Shown: one piece after another, positions 17,984 to 26,489 of the stretch
Position numbering within the stretch: the first letter of the stretch is position 1
How the letters are laid out: each line of letters opens with the position of its first letter
Origin: Shewanella ulleungensis
GTDB lineage: Bacteria; Pseudomonadota; Gammaproteobacteria; Enterobacterales; Shewanellaceae
Length of the DNA stretch: 64,000 nucleotides
Direction: 5' to 3'
Assembly (NCBI RefSeq): GCF_014648315.1
Contig: NZ_BMQW01000004.1
Span: 310,001 to 374,000, forward strand
The notes under the pieces: generated by a model
What the model saw: the letters and a program-made list of their open reading frames with translations, nothing else
What the model was told of the DNA's origin: nothing
The model's database searches: none
Program-made: the position numbers and the translations under genes

Positions 17984-18507
17984 TAACTCGCCTCAATCAT
18001 TTGCTGAGCAAATTGGTCAACTTTTTCCCAATCAGTAAATTCAACTTTGGTATTGGGATCGGTTGGGCCTTTGGTTATCCACATAATAAAGCGAATAATG
18101 TTACGGTCCATCGCGCCGTAGCCCTGGTAATCTAAATTACCGCCAAAAACTTGCAGAACTTTAGGTTGCCAAGGACTTTGGCTTAAAAACTGCTGCATAT
18201 AACTATTAGTTAGTGGGGTATTTTTAGCCGGTTTACGAGCCACTAGACTCACCGAAAAAAAACCACTCGGCTTAGATAGCAATTGTTGCTGATGCGCATC
18301 AATAAACTGATATAAGGCAGGACGATGTTTACCATGGCGGATACTCGCGCCAATAAACACCTTATCGAATGCATCCAGGTCTGGCACATTTGACAAGGGC
18401 GCAACTGTCACTTGCTGTTGTTGTGTTTCAAGTTTATCTCGTAAATACTCACAAATTTTTTGAGTGTAACCATGGACACTAGAATGGATCAGTAAAATAT
18501 GGCTCAT
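17983..18507 (-). CDS. hemG: Menaquinone-dependent protoporphyrinogen IX dehydrogenase HemG
   Basis: A 174-residue flavodoxin-fold enzyme that oxidises protoporphyrinogen IX to protoporphyrin IX with quinone as acceptor. Alignable with E. coli HemG along its length: FMN loop (LLIHSSVHGYTQKI), VFIGASIRHGKH, FFSVSLVARKP-K-TPLTNSY, FGGNLDYQGY, and DWEKVDQFA at the C-terminus. It is first in a two-gene unit with the b-type cytochrome. E. coli hemG sits elsewhere, near trkH. Confidence 0.92.
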   Translation of the reverse strand: MSHILLIHSSVHGYTQKICEYLRDKLETQQQQVTVAPLSNVPDLDAFDKVFIGASIRHGKHRPALYQFIDAHQQQLLSKPSGFFSVSLVARKPAKNTPLTNSYMQQFLSQSPWQPKVLQVFGGNLDYQGYGAMDRNIIRFIMWITKGPTDPNTKVEFTDWEKVDQFAQQMIEAS

Positions 18508-18616
18508 GCTGACCTCAAGTTGAAATCATCTAAAGTAATACAGTATCTTAGCCCACTAAAATTAAAATTTACATGAAACAGATCACGCCACAGTAATTGT
18601 CATCTAGTGACAATAG

Positions 18617-18650
18617 AAAAATCCCTAGCAACAAGGCTGCTAAGGATTTT
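18617..18650 (-). terminator. Terminator of the porin-imelysin-DUF1111 operon
   Basis: Stem AAAATCC-TAGCA / TGCTA-GGATTTT read on the minus strand, with TTTTT beyond the stem, 38 bases after the DUF1111 stop codon. Confidence 0.85.
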
Positions 18651-18687
18651 GATCATCTTCTCCCTTGCGAGGAAATAGCAGTAAAGA

Positions 18688-20310
18688 TTAGAGCGACATT
18701 AAAAAAGCCATCACTTGAGCACGCTCATCTTGGCTAAGCATCATAAAATCATCGGTTGATTGCTGAGCCTCACCACCATGCCATAATATAGCTTCCTCTA
18801 GCGTTGCAGCACGGCCATCATGTAAAAATCCCGCTTGCGGGTTAACCGTTTGCGTTAATCCTATGCCCCATAAAGGTCGTGTACGCCACTCGTTACCGTC
18901 AGCCAAAAAGTCTGGGCGACCATCGGCAAGTCCCTCACCCATGTCGTGCAATAACATATCGCTAAATGGATAAATAGTTTGGCTTTTTAAGCTGTCACTC
19001 ATTGGCAACCCACCAATGTCACCCGACGTTTTGGTCACAAAAGATGGCGTGTGGCAGCGACTGCATTTAAGTTGTTCAAACAGCCTAGCGCCTTCACGTA
19101 CATTAGTATTGTCAACATTACGCCTTGCTGGAACAGCTAGCGTTTCAGCATAAAACACCACTGAATCACTAAACTCTGCGTTAGCTTCTGGTTCGCCATT
19201 AACATCTTCTCCGGTATCAACAAAGCCTGTTCGGGTTAGGTATGAGTCGTGTAAACTTGTGCCGAGAATACTTTCATCCGGAAAAAGCGGATTAGTGATA
19301 CCGATGTCGCCACGTAAGGCACCTAAAGACTGAACTCGCACACTAGGAGTATTAGCCTTCCACCCGAAACGTCCAAGAGAGACTGGATAGTCATCTCCTT
19401 GTTGCGCTTTAACCGCATCAAACACCCAATTAGCGCGGCCAGAAATACCATCATTATTGCTGTCGTCAGCATCGACATTTGCCAAAATACTCGCCTCAGG
19501 AATAGCCTCAAGCAACCCTAAACCAAATACAGGCATGCCATTACGCCAGCCCATTAACACATCATCTTGCAATAAGTTTGAGGTGACATTCATGCTTTGT
19601 TTTGTTTCATCTGGGGCATCATAAGGGTTTTCGACTTCAAAAATCGGCTTTTTAAGGCTCACGACAATGCCATCATCATAGGCAACCTCATGACGTTCGT
19701 AAGATAAATACACATCAGCTTGGCCAACAAATGCGTTATTTTGCCAATCTGCACGGGCTTTTAACACTCCACGATGAAAGAGTTGGTCGCCAAAATCGGG
19801 CACCTTAATCGGAGCACAATATTGATTGTCTGCCGTACCGACAGTACATGTTTGATCGGGAGCTTTACTGATCCGCAAAAAAATCCCTGCGGCAGAATCG
19901 AGCTTAACTCGGGTTTGATCTGCAGCTAAAAAGGGCGTCGAATTTCGACCATCACGCTGATGACATGAATTGCAGTCTGCATTATTAAATACCGGGCCTA
20001 AGCCATCTTGATCAGGATGTTCACTATTAGGGGCTGTGGTAAAAGACACCTCAAAATTAGCATCCCCCTCTAAATGCAACGCTAATTCATCGTCGGTTAA
20101 GTTTAACGATGGGGTAGAAAAACCGTGGCCTGAATTGCTGGCATCAAAGGTTGTTGTGTCACCACCTAAAGCAATAACAGAGGTGTAAGAAGGATAACTT
20201 ATCGTGGGAACATTCGGTTCAGTATTATCATCACCACTGCCGCCACAGGCGGTTAATGTTAGCCCCATCAAGACTAGTAAAAGATAAGGTTGTTGCGAAA
20301 ATTTATTCAT
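18688..20310 (-). CDS. Diheme DUF1111 lipoprotein (thiol oxidoreductase-like c-type cytochrome)
   Basis: A 540-residue lipoprotein (lipobox LTAC, C22) with two c-heme attachment motifs, C113-NS-C116-H117 and C416-SR-C419-H420, in the DUF1111/COG3488 family, which is distantly related to MauG and cytochrome c peroxidases. FLHDGRAATLEEAILWHGGEA near the C-terminus is the family signature. The enzymatic reaction is not established for this family. It is third in an operon with a porin and an imelysin-family lipoprotein, the combination often found in iron-regulated loci; the Fur box upstream of the porin supports that here. Located at the periplasmic or outer-membrane face. Confidence 0.87.
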   Translation of the reverse strand: MNKFSQQPYLLLVLMGLTLTACGGSGDDNTEPNVPTISYPSYTSVIALGGDTTTFDASNSGHGFSTPSLNLTDDELALHLEGDANFEVSFTTAPNSEHPDQDGLGPVFNNADCNSCHQRDGRNSTPFLAADQTRVKLDSAAGIFLRISKAPDQTCTVGTADNQYCAPIKVPDFGDQLFHRGVLKARADWQNNAFVGQADVYLSYERHEVAYDDGIVVSLKKPIFEVENPYDAPDETKQSMNVTSNLLQDDVLMGWRNGMPVFGLGLLEAIPEASILANVDADDSNNDGISGRANWVFDAVKAQQGDDYPVSLGRFGWKANTPSVRVQSLGALRGDIGITNPLFPDESILGTSLHDSYLTRTGFVDTGEDVNGEPEANAEFSDSVVFYAETLAVPARRNVDNTNVREGARLFEQLKCSRCHTPSFVTKTSGDIGGLPMSDSLKSQTIYPFSDMLLHDMGEGLADGRPDFLADGNEWRTRPLWGIGLTQTVNPQAGFLHDGRAATLEEAILWHGGEAQQSTDDFMMLSQDERAQVMAFLMSL

Positions 20311-20383
20311 TACAGACTCACTGCTTCACTCAAAATGTATTACGCCTACTCTATTATTGTATTTTGTTAAGCGTTAACGACGA

Positions 20384-20418
20384 TGCTTGCCCTATACTCA
20401 GGTAGTACAGGGCAAGCA
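20384..20418 (-). other. Intercistronic stem-loop between imelysin and DUF1111 genes
   Basis: Perfect 10-bp stem TGCTTGCCCT / AGGGCAAGCA with a 15-base loop and inner GTA/TAC pairing, and no U-tract. It sits in the 116-base gap inside the operon. A processing or mRNA-stabilising element that sets the ratio of the two products is plausible. Confidence 0.6.
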
Positions 20419-20426
20419 AGCACTTA

Positions 20427-21578
20427 TTACGAATTCCACTCAGACAATAATGGCAATACATCCGACTCTAGAGACGCTTGTAATGTACTTAACGCATCAA
20501 CTGCCGTTTGCACTCGTACGCGTCCTTCTGCATCTAAAATAGCTTGGCGAAATGGCATATCAGTGGTGCCTGAAATGGCTTGAATTTTACTGATAGCGTC
20601 TTCAATTTCACTCGCCACTCGTGTTGACAATTCAGCATCTGCTGCTGCAACAAAATCAATTAAACCCGTTTTATCCGTTGAGCCTGTAAACTCACCTTGA
20701 TACACATTACGCACACCAATAATGTTGTCAGCAAAGTCAGTTAACGAATTCCAAGAATATTGAGACTCCACTTTTGATGTGTCTGCGGTTGCTAAAGACT
20801 CACCAAATGGATCAGCAATTTTACCGTTACCGACCTCATCAACAATGCCAATCATGCCGTTAATTAACTCTTCAATCACCGCAAGCTCAGATGAATAAAT
20901 TGCATTGTTTGCATCACCTGAGGTTTTAAGCAGTTCGGCATAAGGTAGAGCATTGGTATCTTGTGGGTTGTAGCTCACTTGCCATGCGTCATCAAGTTGC
21001 ACCGCATAGTCACGAAACACTTCCGCTAATGCGATAAGGTATTCACGCTCTTTAGTTGTTAAGTCTGCAATCTGCTTGGTATTGCTATTTATACCATCGC
21101 CAAATAATAAGTACTCCATGGTATGGAAACCTTGCACATCGTCATTCCAACCTTTAATGGTATCGGCATCAAAACCACTGCTATTGGCAAGCTGAGTCTG
21201 CAAATCGGTGGTGTTTAGCGGCCAACTGTCTAAATGCGGATCGATACTTAACGAGTCAACAGGCCCAAAAATATGTGACTCACCTTGCTCCCAAGGTTGT
21301 CTAGCTGCTTTCCAGGCATTTTGCGCGGCAACTAGATCGGCTTGTGATGTTGAGGTTAATAACGTCTGTGTCGCTAATAGCAATGCATCACCTTGGGCTG
21401 CTAAGTCCGCATAACCAGCCACAATAACGTCATCCGTTAGATTAGTTATCATATCCGTAGCAGCAAAACTAAAGCCGACTGTTGGGGTTTCAGTGTCACT
21501 TGAATCTGAACCTGAACCGCCGCAAGCAGATAATGTAGCCACTAATGCTAATGAGATTACGGTGTAGTTAAAACGCAT
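20427..21578 (-). CDS. Imelysin family lipoprotein (peptidase M75 / EfeO-like)
   Basis: A 383-residue lipoprotein (lipobox LSAC, C19) of the imelysin family, helical-bundle proteins including iron-regulated IrpA and the EfeO domain of ferrous iron uptake systems. The signature GxHxxE is present as G150-F-H152-T-M-E155, and the region around residue 90 (AAQNAWKAARQPWEQGE) is typical. Family members are thought to bind iron or act at the outer membrane; peptidase activity is unproven. It lies between the porin and the diheme DUF1111 gene, on the same strand and 51 bases after the porin. Confidence 0.88.
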   Translation of the reverse strand: MRFNYTVISLALVATLSACGGSGSDSSDTETPTVGFSFAATDMITNLTDDVIVAGYADLAAQGDALLLATQTLLTSTSQADLVAAQNAWKAARQPWEQGESHIFGPVDSLSIDPHLDSWPLNTTDLQTQLANSSGFDADTIKGWNDDVQGFHTMEYLLFGDGINSNTKQIADLTTKEREYLIALAEVFRDYAVQLDDAWQVSYNPQDTNALPYAELLKTSGDANNAIYSSELAVIEELINGMIGIVDEVGNGKIADPFGESLATADTSKVESQYSWNSLTDFADNIIGVRNVYQGEFTGSTDKTGLIDFVAAADAELSTRVASEIEDAISKIQAISGTTDMPFRQAILDAEGRVRVQTAVDALSTLQASLESDVLPLLSEWNS

Positions 21579-21629
21579 AATAAAACTCCATTTAATTAAT
21601 TTAGGTCGTACGAGTTAAAATAAGATGGC

Positions 21630-23027
21630 TTAAAGTGAAAATTGGTATCCGACACCTAACGCAAAAAAGTTGGTGTCAGGAATACTGGCCACGGCCACTT
21701 GATGAAGACCGCCTTCGGCTTTAATGACAATTTCTGGTATTGGGAAGTAGTTAATACCGACACTGCTCCAGGTATTTTCATAACGCTTGGTTGCTGTGCC
21801 CGTTTCCACGTCCATCAGTGGGTTGGAATAATCAATATTGGCAAAGACTGTCATGGGCAAATCAAACCAATGGTCGAGTTTGACGCCAGCTTCAATAAAG
21901 AATGATTGCGACTCAGAGCCTAGTTGAGCAAAATTGCCAGGACGTAAACCAGGGGTTGTTTTGTTGGCTTGGGTAATGGCATCGGCGTTATCTAAAGTGC
22001 CATAGAGGTATTGACCACGTAGTATCCATGGCCCTTCAACAAACGCACCAGCAACAGATACAATGCTCAGTGCACCATCGACATTTAATTTATTACTCTT
22101 GTGTCTGTTACCACTGGTATTGCCATAATAATAAGCCACACCAATCGCACTGCCCGTTTTAAAGTTGCCGTAATCAAGGCGACCAGCAAACGCTAAATCA
22201 TCTGTATTGACATGTTCAAAACGTTTTTGGTGGCCAGAGGCGACCCAATCATAAGTGCGGAAGTATTCAGAGTTGAGACCGCTCACAACTTGAGCCTGAT
22301 AATGGAAATCAGCAATTTCACCATAAACACCGATGCCGTTTTCGTTCCACACGGCAGGCATCATCGCAGCTTCACTTTTATGACGCTGCACGGTTAGATA
22401 TTGGTTCGGCTTATGTAGCGTGCTGGATAAACCAATAGGCAAATGAATGTTGCCGAACTTAACGCCAAATGCTTGGCTTGGACGATAGCGGATCTCGGCT
22501 TTTTCAACCAGTACTTCACCGCCAGCCTCAACTTCAGACTCAAACTCGCCAAACTCATCAAAACCGTCATATTCTAATGCTGTACCTGTGCCGCCATGTT
22601 CATACTCAATCTCAACTTCCATACTCCAATCGTCGTTAAATTGATAACCAAACTCGGTCACAATCCGCTCAAGATCGGTTCGGTTGCGTCGCTCGCCTGA
22701 TGTATCTTGGACATTATCGAAATACTCATCACTGGTGTAATTAGCGGTACCATAAGATTTGAAACTAAAACGACTTAAGCGCTCATCGGCTTTACTGACA
22801 TGATCAGACACTTGGTTAACTTGCTTAGCCACTTCAACATTATTATGTTGCTGTTGTTTTTGCTCTGCCGCGAGAGTGGCTAATTGCTGTTTAAGTAACG
22901 CAATTTCAGCTTCTTGCTTAGCGATTGCTTTAGCTAACGTCTCAGGATCTGTTGCTGCTTGTGCATTCGTCATTAAGCCTAATATGCCCGCGACAGAGAC
23001 CGCCAATAAGGTTAACGTTTGATTCAT
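21630..23027 (-). CDS. Outer-membrane porin with N-terminal coiled coil, Fur-linked
   Basis: A 465-residue porin-like protein. Signal peptide 1-24 (cleavage after NAQA). Residues 28-75 form a predicted coiled coil rich in Lys, Glu and Gln (KAIAKQEAEIALLKQQL), a trimerising segment seen in some porins. The rest has amphipathic beta-strands: FSFKSYGTANY, FGYQFNDDWSMEVEIEYEH, ALGVGYQFSL. The last residue is Leu, not the usual Phe. It is first in the operon with imelysin and DUF1111 genes; a Fur box about 70 bases upstream implies iron repression. Cargo, perhaps an iron complex, is unknown. Confidence 0.83.
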   Translation of the reverse strand: MNQTLTLLAVSVAGILGLMTNAQAATDPETLAKAIAKQEAEIALLKQQLATLAAEQKQQQHNNVEVAKQVNQVSDHVSKADERLSRFSFKSYGTANYTSDEYFDNVQDTSGERRNRTDLERIVTEFGYQFNDDWSMEVEIEYEHGGTGTALEYDGFDEFGEFESEVEAGGEVLVEKAEIRYRPSQAFGVKFGNIHLPIGLSSTLHKPNQYLTVQRHKSEAAMMPAVWNENGIGVYGEIADFHYQAQVVSGLNSEYFRTYDWVASGHQKRFEHVNTDDLAFAGRLDYGNFKTGSAIGVAYYYGNTSGNRHKSNKLNVDGALSIVSVAGAFVEGPWILRGQYLYGTLDNADAITQANKTTPGLRPGNFAQLGSESQSFFIEAGVKLDHWFDLPMTVFANIDYSNPLMDVETGTATKRYENTWSSVGINYFPIPEIVIKAEGGLHQVAVASIPDTNFFALGVGYQFSL

Positions 23028-23094
23028 TTATTTCTCCAACAAAACGCATACAGCGTTAACAATTTGTAAAAACTGCACACAACCATACATGTAT

Positions 23095-23111
23095 TGATAA
23101 CCATTCGCATT
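23095..23111 (-). promoter_or_regulatory. Fur box upstream of the porin operon
   Basis: On the minus strand the site reads AATGCGAATGGTTATCA, matching 14 of 17 positions of AATGATAATGATTATCA. It lies between a TTGTAA that could be the -35 and an ACATGT/TATGGT that could be the -10, so bound Fur would block RNA polymerase. The porin start is 68 bases downstream and has a GGAG ribosome site. Confidence 0.7.
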
Positions 23112-23472
23112 ACAATTTACATTTCCATTTACTTTGTAAAGACTAATGTTTTATAAGCGTTACAGTTCGTTGCTTTAGTCGGATTACATTCTAGGTATGA
23201 TAATGGCGTGAGATATCTGAGGCTGTTAACGTGTGGATTGCCGCTATTGCATAATTGAGTTTTTGTTTGGTAATTAGATAAATCTAAGGCATAGTTGAGT
23301 TCATTTTGAGGCGTTAAAACACATTAATATGTCATTGATGAAATCATGTCGAAATGTATTTTTATGTTATTAAGTCGCTCTTATAAATGATAATTTACTG
23401 GCGACAATGTCAGCTAATGAGCTGCAGGAATTTGCTTTTAAATCAGATTTTAAAAATGTTTTTAGGATAACT
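23112..23472. other. Intergenic region between the porin operon and the TIGR03899-like gene
   Basis: AT-rich and non-coding. Contains the upstream side of the porin promoter and presumably the promoter of the rightward gene. The open frame upstream of 23473 (from 23407) is in frame but has no ribosome site, so I treat it as leader. No other element was recognised. Confidence 0.4.
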
Positions 23473-24306
23473 ATGGCTGATACAGATGTATTAGATGTAC
23501 CGGATGACAATACTCAAGTGTCCGCGCGTAAAAAAGCATTATTACTCGGACGCGTTATCGGTTTAGCAAGCGAAGATGATTATCGACCTTCATCTGCATC
23601 AATAGCTGAACGAGCCGAACATCGGCAGCGTAAACAACTCAGCCAACATCAAAGTAACCTAGAGAATATTTTTGCCCTCGCCCTCAACTATACTCCCTCC
23701 GATGTCACTGGCGTTGAGCTAGATCCTGACTGGCGTTATCAATTTTTTCAAATGGCAGAGCAAATTCATAACCGTAAAATGCAAGATTTATGGGCACGTA
23801 TTTTAGCCAGTGAAATCGTCAATCCTGGTAATTTTAGTTTGCGGACCTTGGCGGTGCTGAAACAACTGACATTGCGCGAAGCGCAAATATTTGAAAAAGC
23901 GTTAGGCATGTCGGTAAAAATAAACACCGAACCTCGATTCAAACTATTAAGTGGCTATCGAGTTAATGGTGGGATAACCCAATATTTTCGCAAGCATAAC
24001 CAAACTAACTTTGGCTTATCGCAATTTGGTTTGCCATATTCGAATATATTGACCTTGGTCGATGCGGGAATCTTACATAAAAGTGAGTTTGAAACTGGGT
24101 TGTTAAACCGCAATGAAGAGATTCAATTAGCTTTATGTCATGCCAATATCAATCTAAAACCTAAAGGGCAGCATTTGCTGTTTACCTATTATCGATTTAC
24201 CACAGTAGGCGATGAACTGTGTCAGTTAATTCAAGCTAAAAATGAGCTTGATTTCATTGGCGCGATAAAAGCAATGCTAACAAAAGACTTCGTCGTTAAC
24301 GGTTAA
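23473..24306 (+). CDS. TIGR03899-like conserved protein of unknown function
   Basis: A 277-residue cytoplasmic protein I believe belongs to a family restricted to Shewanella, Vibrio and relatives (TIGR03899). Features: helical N-terminal part with KKALLLGRVIGLA, then NLENIFALALNYTP, a conserved LDPDWRYQFFQMAEQIHNRKMQDLWARILASE segment shared with DUF2806-type proteins, and TFYYRF-type strand LLFTYYRFTTVGDEL near the end. ATG at 23473 is chosen since AGGA lies five bases before it. The 3' end overlaps the convergent PilZ-like gene by 11 bases. No function is known. Confidence 0.68.
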   Translation: MADTDVLDVPDDNTQVSARKKALLLGRVIGLASEDDYRPSSASIAERAEHRQRKQLSQHQSNLENIFALALNYTPSDVTGVELDPDWRYQFFQMAEQIHNRKMQDLWARILASEIVNPGNFSLRTLAVLKQLTLREAQIFEKALGMSVKINTEPRFKLLSGYRVNGGITQYFRKHNQTNFGLSQFGLPYSNILTLVDAGILHKSEFETGLLNRNEEIQLALCHANINLKPKGQHLLFTYYRFTTVGDELCQLIQAKNELDFIGAIKAMLTKDFVVNG

Positions 24307-24901
24307 TGTCTTCGTAAAGGTGTGAATATTTGGCTTTATGCTGACTAAACAAAAACTGCCGAAGCATTTGGCGTGACTCGCCTTCGGCGCTAATTTTAGC
24401 GGCCATTACGCCATTTTCAGTTCTGACTGGCTCAAATTCCATCTCAACATGAGTACCGTTAGGTAAAATAAGCTGAGTAAGACGCGGAGATTTAGTATCA
24501 AGCTCTTGCGGGACTTTAATCGTAATACCAGAACTTGATAGCGACAACACCTCAACAAATTTAGACGTTTCATTGTCTATTACTCGGACATCTTTTAAAT
24601 TATCCATGCGCCAGCTGCGCTCACCGCCTCGCATATCAATGACTTCTGGTGTGCCAAGCTCTGGCGTAAACTGACCAAATTCGTCTTGTGTTAATTGCAG
24701 TGGGAACCACAAGCGGTAATAGCTTATTTCTGCTAACAGCGTAAGTTTAGCATTACCCAATATATGCGAGAGCATCTGCGGGATTTCAGTGGCAACACTA
24801 AGTGAATGTCTAGAAAGAGCATTATCTGCAGAATCGGCAGAACGCTCTGGCGAAAATACATCGCTAAAGTACGCTAACTCTTCATCAGATAAAGTAGACA
24901 T
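24296..24901 (-). CDS. PilZ-like domain protein
   Basis: A 201-residue protein whose central part resembles a PilZ domain, the c-di-GMP receptor fold: the strand DVRVIDNETSKFVEVLSLSSSGITIKVP has the spacing of the D/NxSxxG motif (here SLSSSG), and the ending AAKI-GESRQMLRQFLFSQH resembles the final helix. The upstream RxxxR arginines are not clearly conserved (a possible equivalent is RSWRMDN), so c-di-GMP binding is uncertain. No other domain or membrane segment. Convergent with the preceding gene. Confidence 0.6.
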   Translation of the reverse strand: MSTLSDEELAYFSDVFSPERSADSADNALSRHSLSVATEIPQMLSHILGNAKLTLLAEISYYRLWFPLQLTQDEFGQFTPELGTPEVIDMRGGERSWRMDNLKDVRVIDNETSKFVEVLSLSSSGITIKVPQELDTKSPRLTQLILPNGTHVEMEFEPVRTENGVMAAKISAEGESRQMLRQFLFSQHKAKYSHLYEDINR

Positions 24902-25032
24902 ATATGTTCCTATACAAAAATCTTATCGATTGTTCGTTATTCTAACACCTTAGTATGACGCTGAACAAACTTTGCTCAATAACTTTACCCGTTTTTACTG
25001 TGTAACGAGTTTGTTCTATTTTTATACAAATT

Positions 25033-25064
25033 AAAAAGGCGAATTAAGTCGAGTTCGCCTTTTT
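25033..25064 (-). terminator. Terminator of the glutathione S-transferase gene
   Basis: Stem AAAAAGGCGAA / TTCGCCTTTTT with a 10-base loop; the minus-strand copy ends in TTTTT. It lies 28 bases after the stop codon. Confidence 0.9.
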
Positions 25065-25091
25065 AAATAATGTATTTAAATTGGTTATAAA

Positions 25092-25706
25092 TTAATTATC
25101 CGCTTCAATTTTAAGCGCTTTATTAAACGCTTTATGAGTTAATAATTGTTGATAATACTTCGCGATATTAGGGTATTTTTCAAAATCGCCATTTTGACCG
25201 ACTAATTCGGTAATAAATGACATCATTATGTCGGCACCACTTAGGCTATCACCCACAAGATAACGCTTACCTTCTAGTCTATCATTTACATAGCTGATTA
25301 CTTTTGCGGCTTCTGCATCGGCATATTGGCCAATAAAGCGGGTATCAGAGCCTTCCATTTTGACAAAAATTTTCAATAATAATGGCAAAGCAGCGGAGCT
25401 TTCAGCAAAGTGCATCCACTGTAAGTAATCAATGTAATCAGCACTATCTTTGGCTGGCATGAGTTTGTCTGCTGCGTATGTCTGGATCAAGTATTCTGTA
25501 ATCGCACCAGACTCTGCAATGGTAAACTCGCTGGTTTCTAATACAGGTGACTTACCTAGCGGATGGATTTTCTTCAGTGCTGCTGGCGCTAAAAAAGTGG
25601 TGGCGTCGCGCTGATAAGCCACTAATTCATATTCAACGCCTAGCTCTTCAAGTAACCAAATAATACGTTTCGAACGAGATTTGTTTAAGTGATGTAGTTT
25701 AATCAT
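25092..25706 (-). CDS. Glutathione S-transferase family protein
   Basis: A 204-residue cytosolic-type glutathione S-transferase. The thioredoxin-fold N-terminal domain begins IKLHHLNKSRSKRIIWLLEELGV, with the glutathione-binding serine/arginine region, then LGKSPVLE and the ESGAITEYLI motif that holds the glutamyl group. The C-terminal helical domain ends with GDSLSGADIMMSF (the N-capping box). It resembles GstA/GstB-like proteins from marine gammaproteobacteria; substrate unknown. It is downstream of the DJ-1/PfpI gene on the same strand but a terminator separates them. Likely a detoxification role. Confidence 0.9.
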   Translation of the reverse strand: MIKLHHLNKSRSKRIIWLLEELGVEYELVAYQRDATTFLAPAALKKIHPLGKSPVLETSEFTIAESGAITEYLIQTYAADKLMPAKDSADYIDYLQWMHFAESSAALPLLLKIFVKMEGSDTRFIGQYADAEAAKVISYVNDRLEGKRYLVGDSLSGADIMMSFITELVGQNGDFEKYPNIAKYYQQLLTHKAFNKALKIEADN

Positions 25707-25739
25707 GAAGCCATCCTTTTGAAGCTGTTAAACAATAAA

Positions 25740-25769
25740 ATAAGCCCTATGATTAATCACAGGGCTTAT
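25740..25769 (-). terminator. Terminator of the DJ-1/PfpI gene
   Basis: Nearly perfect 30-base palindrome ATAAGCCCT-GATTAATC-AGGGCTTAT; on the minus strand it is followed by TTTATTG. Second of two hairpins after the gene. Confidence 0.8.
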
Positions 25770-25773
25770 CTGC

Positions 25774-25803
25774 ACTTCAGCTTTAATACGCTAAAGCTGA
25801 AGT
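25774..25803 (-). other. Extra stem-loop 3' of the DJ-1/PfpI gene
   Basis: A perfect 12-bp stem ACTTCAGCTTTA / TAAAGCTGAAGT with six-base loop, only eight bases after the stop codon and just before the true terminator. No U-tract. It may protect the mRNA 3' end. Confidence 0.65.
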
Positions 25804-25811
25804 AACTAATA

Positions 25812-26489
25812 TTAACTCAATAGTGCCAACATTTTTTCAGCGACTAGCTCCGAAGATGCAGGGTTTTGACCAGTAATCAATTTACCGTCTACAACCGCAT
25901 ACGGATGCCAATCTTCACCTTTTGAGTATGTGGCACCGTTTTGCTGCAGCATATCTTCAACTAAAAACGGCACGACATTAGTCAATTGTACGGCTTCTTC
26001 TTCACCGTTGGTAAAGCCTGTTACATTTTTGCCGGCCACTAATGGAGAACCATCCGGTTTTTTAGGGTATTTAAGTACGCCTGGAGCATGACAGACTAAG
26101 CCTAATAACTTATCTGTTTTATAACACGCTTCAATTAAAGCAATTGAGTCTTTGTCATTGGTTAAATCCCACAATGGACCGTGACCACCGGGATAGAACA
26201 CCGCGTCATATTCAGCAACATTAATTGAAGCTAGCTTGTGAGTATTGGCTAACAATGTCTGAGCTCGCTCATCGGCAGTAAAACGGCGAGTAGAGTCTGT
26301 TTGAAAATCTTCTTTGTCGCTTGTAGGGTCTAATGGAGGTAAGCCACCCTTTGGTGAAGCTAAAACAATCTCAACACCTTTATCGATAAAGGCATAATAA
26401 GGTGCTGCAAGTTCTTCCAACCAAAAACCGGTTTTATGGCCAGTATCGCCAAGTTCATCGTGCGAAGTGAGTATCATTAATACTTTCAT
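25812..26489 (-). CDS. DJ-1/PfpI family protein (Hsp31-like type 1 glutamine amidotransferase fold)
   Basis: A 225-residue protein of the DJ-1/PfpI superfamily, closest to the Hsp31-like group by its start MKVLMILTSHDELG, GFWLEELAAPYYAF, ASPKGGLPPLDP and the GGHGPLWDL loop. The nucleophile elbow LGLVCHAPGVL supplies the catalytic cysteine and histidine. Activities in this group include glyoxalase III and chaperone functions; which applies is not clear. It is divergent from an OhrR-like MarR regulator 302 bases away. This layout suggests redox or electrophile control. Confidence 0.9.
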   Translation of the reverse strand: MKVLMILTSHDELGDTGHKTGFWLEELAAPYYAFIDKGVEIVLASPKGGLPPLDPTSDKEDFQTDSTRRFTADERAQTLLANTHKLASINVAEYDAVFYPGGHGPLWDLTNDKDSIALIEACYKTDKLLGLVCHAPGVLKYPKKPDGSPLVAGKNVTGFTNGEEEAVQLTNVVPFLVEDMLQQNGATYSKGEDWHPYAVVDGKLITGQNPASSELVAEKMLALLS

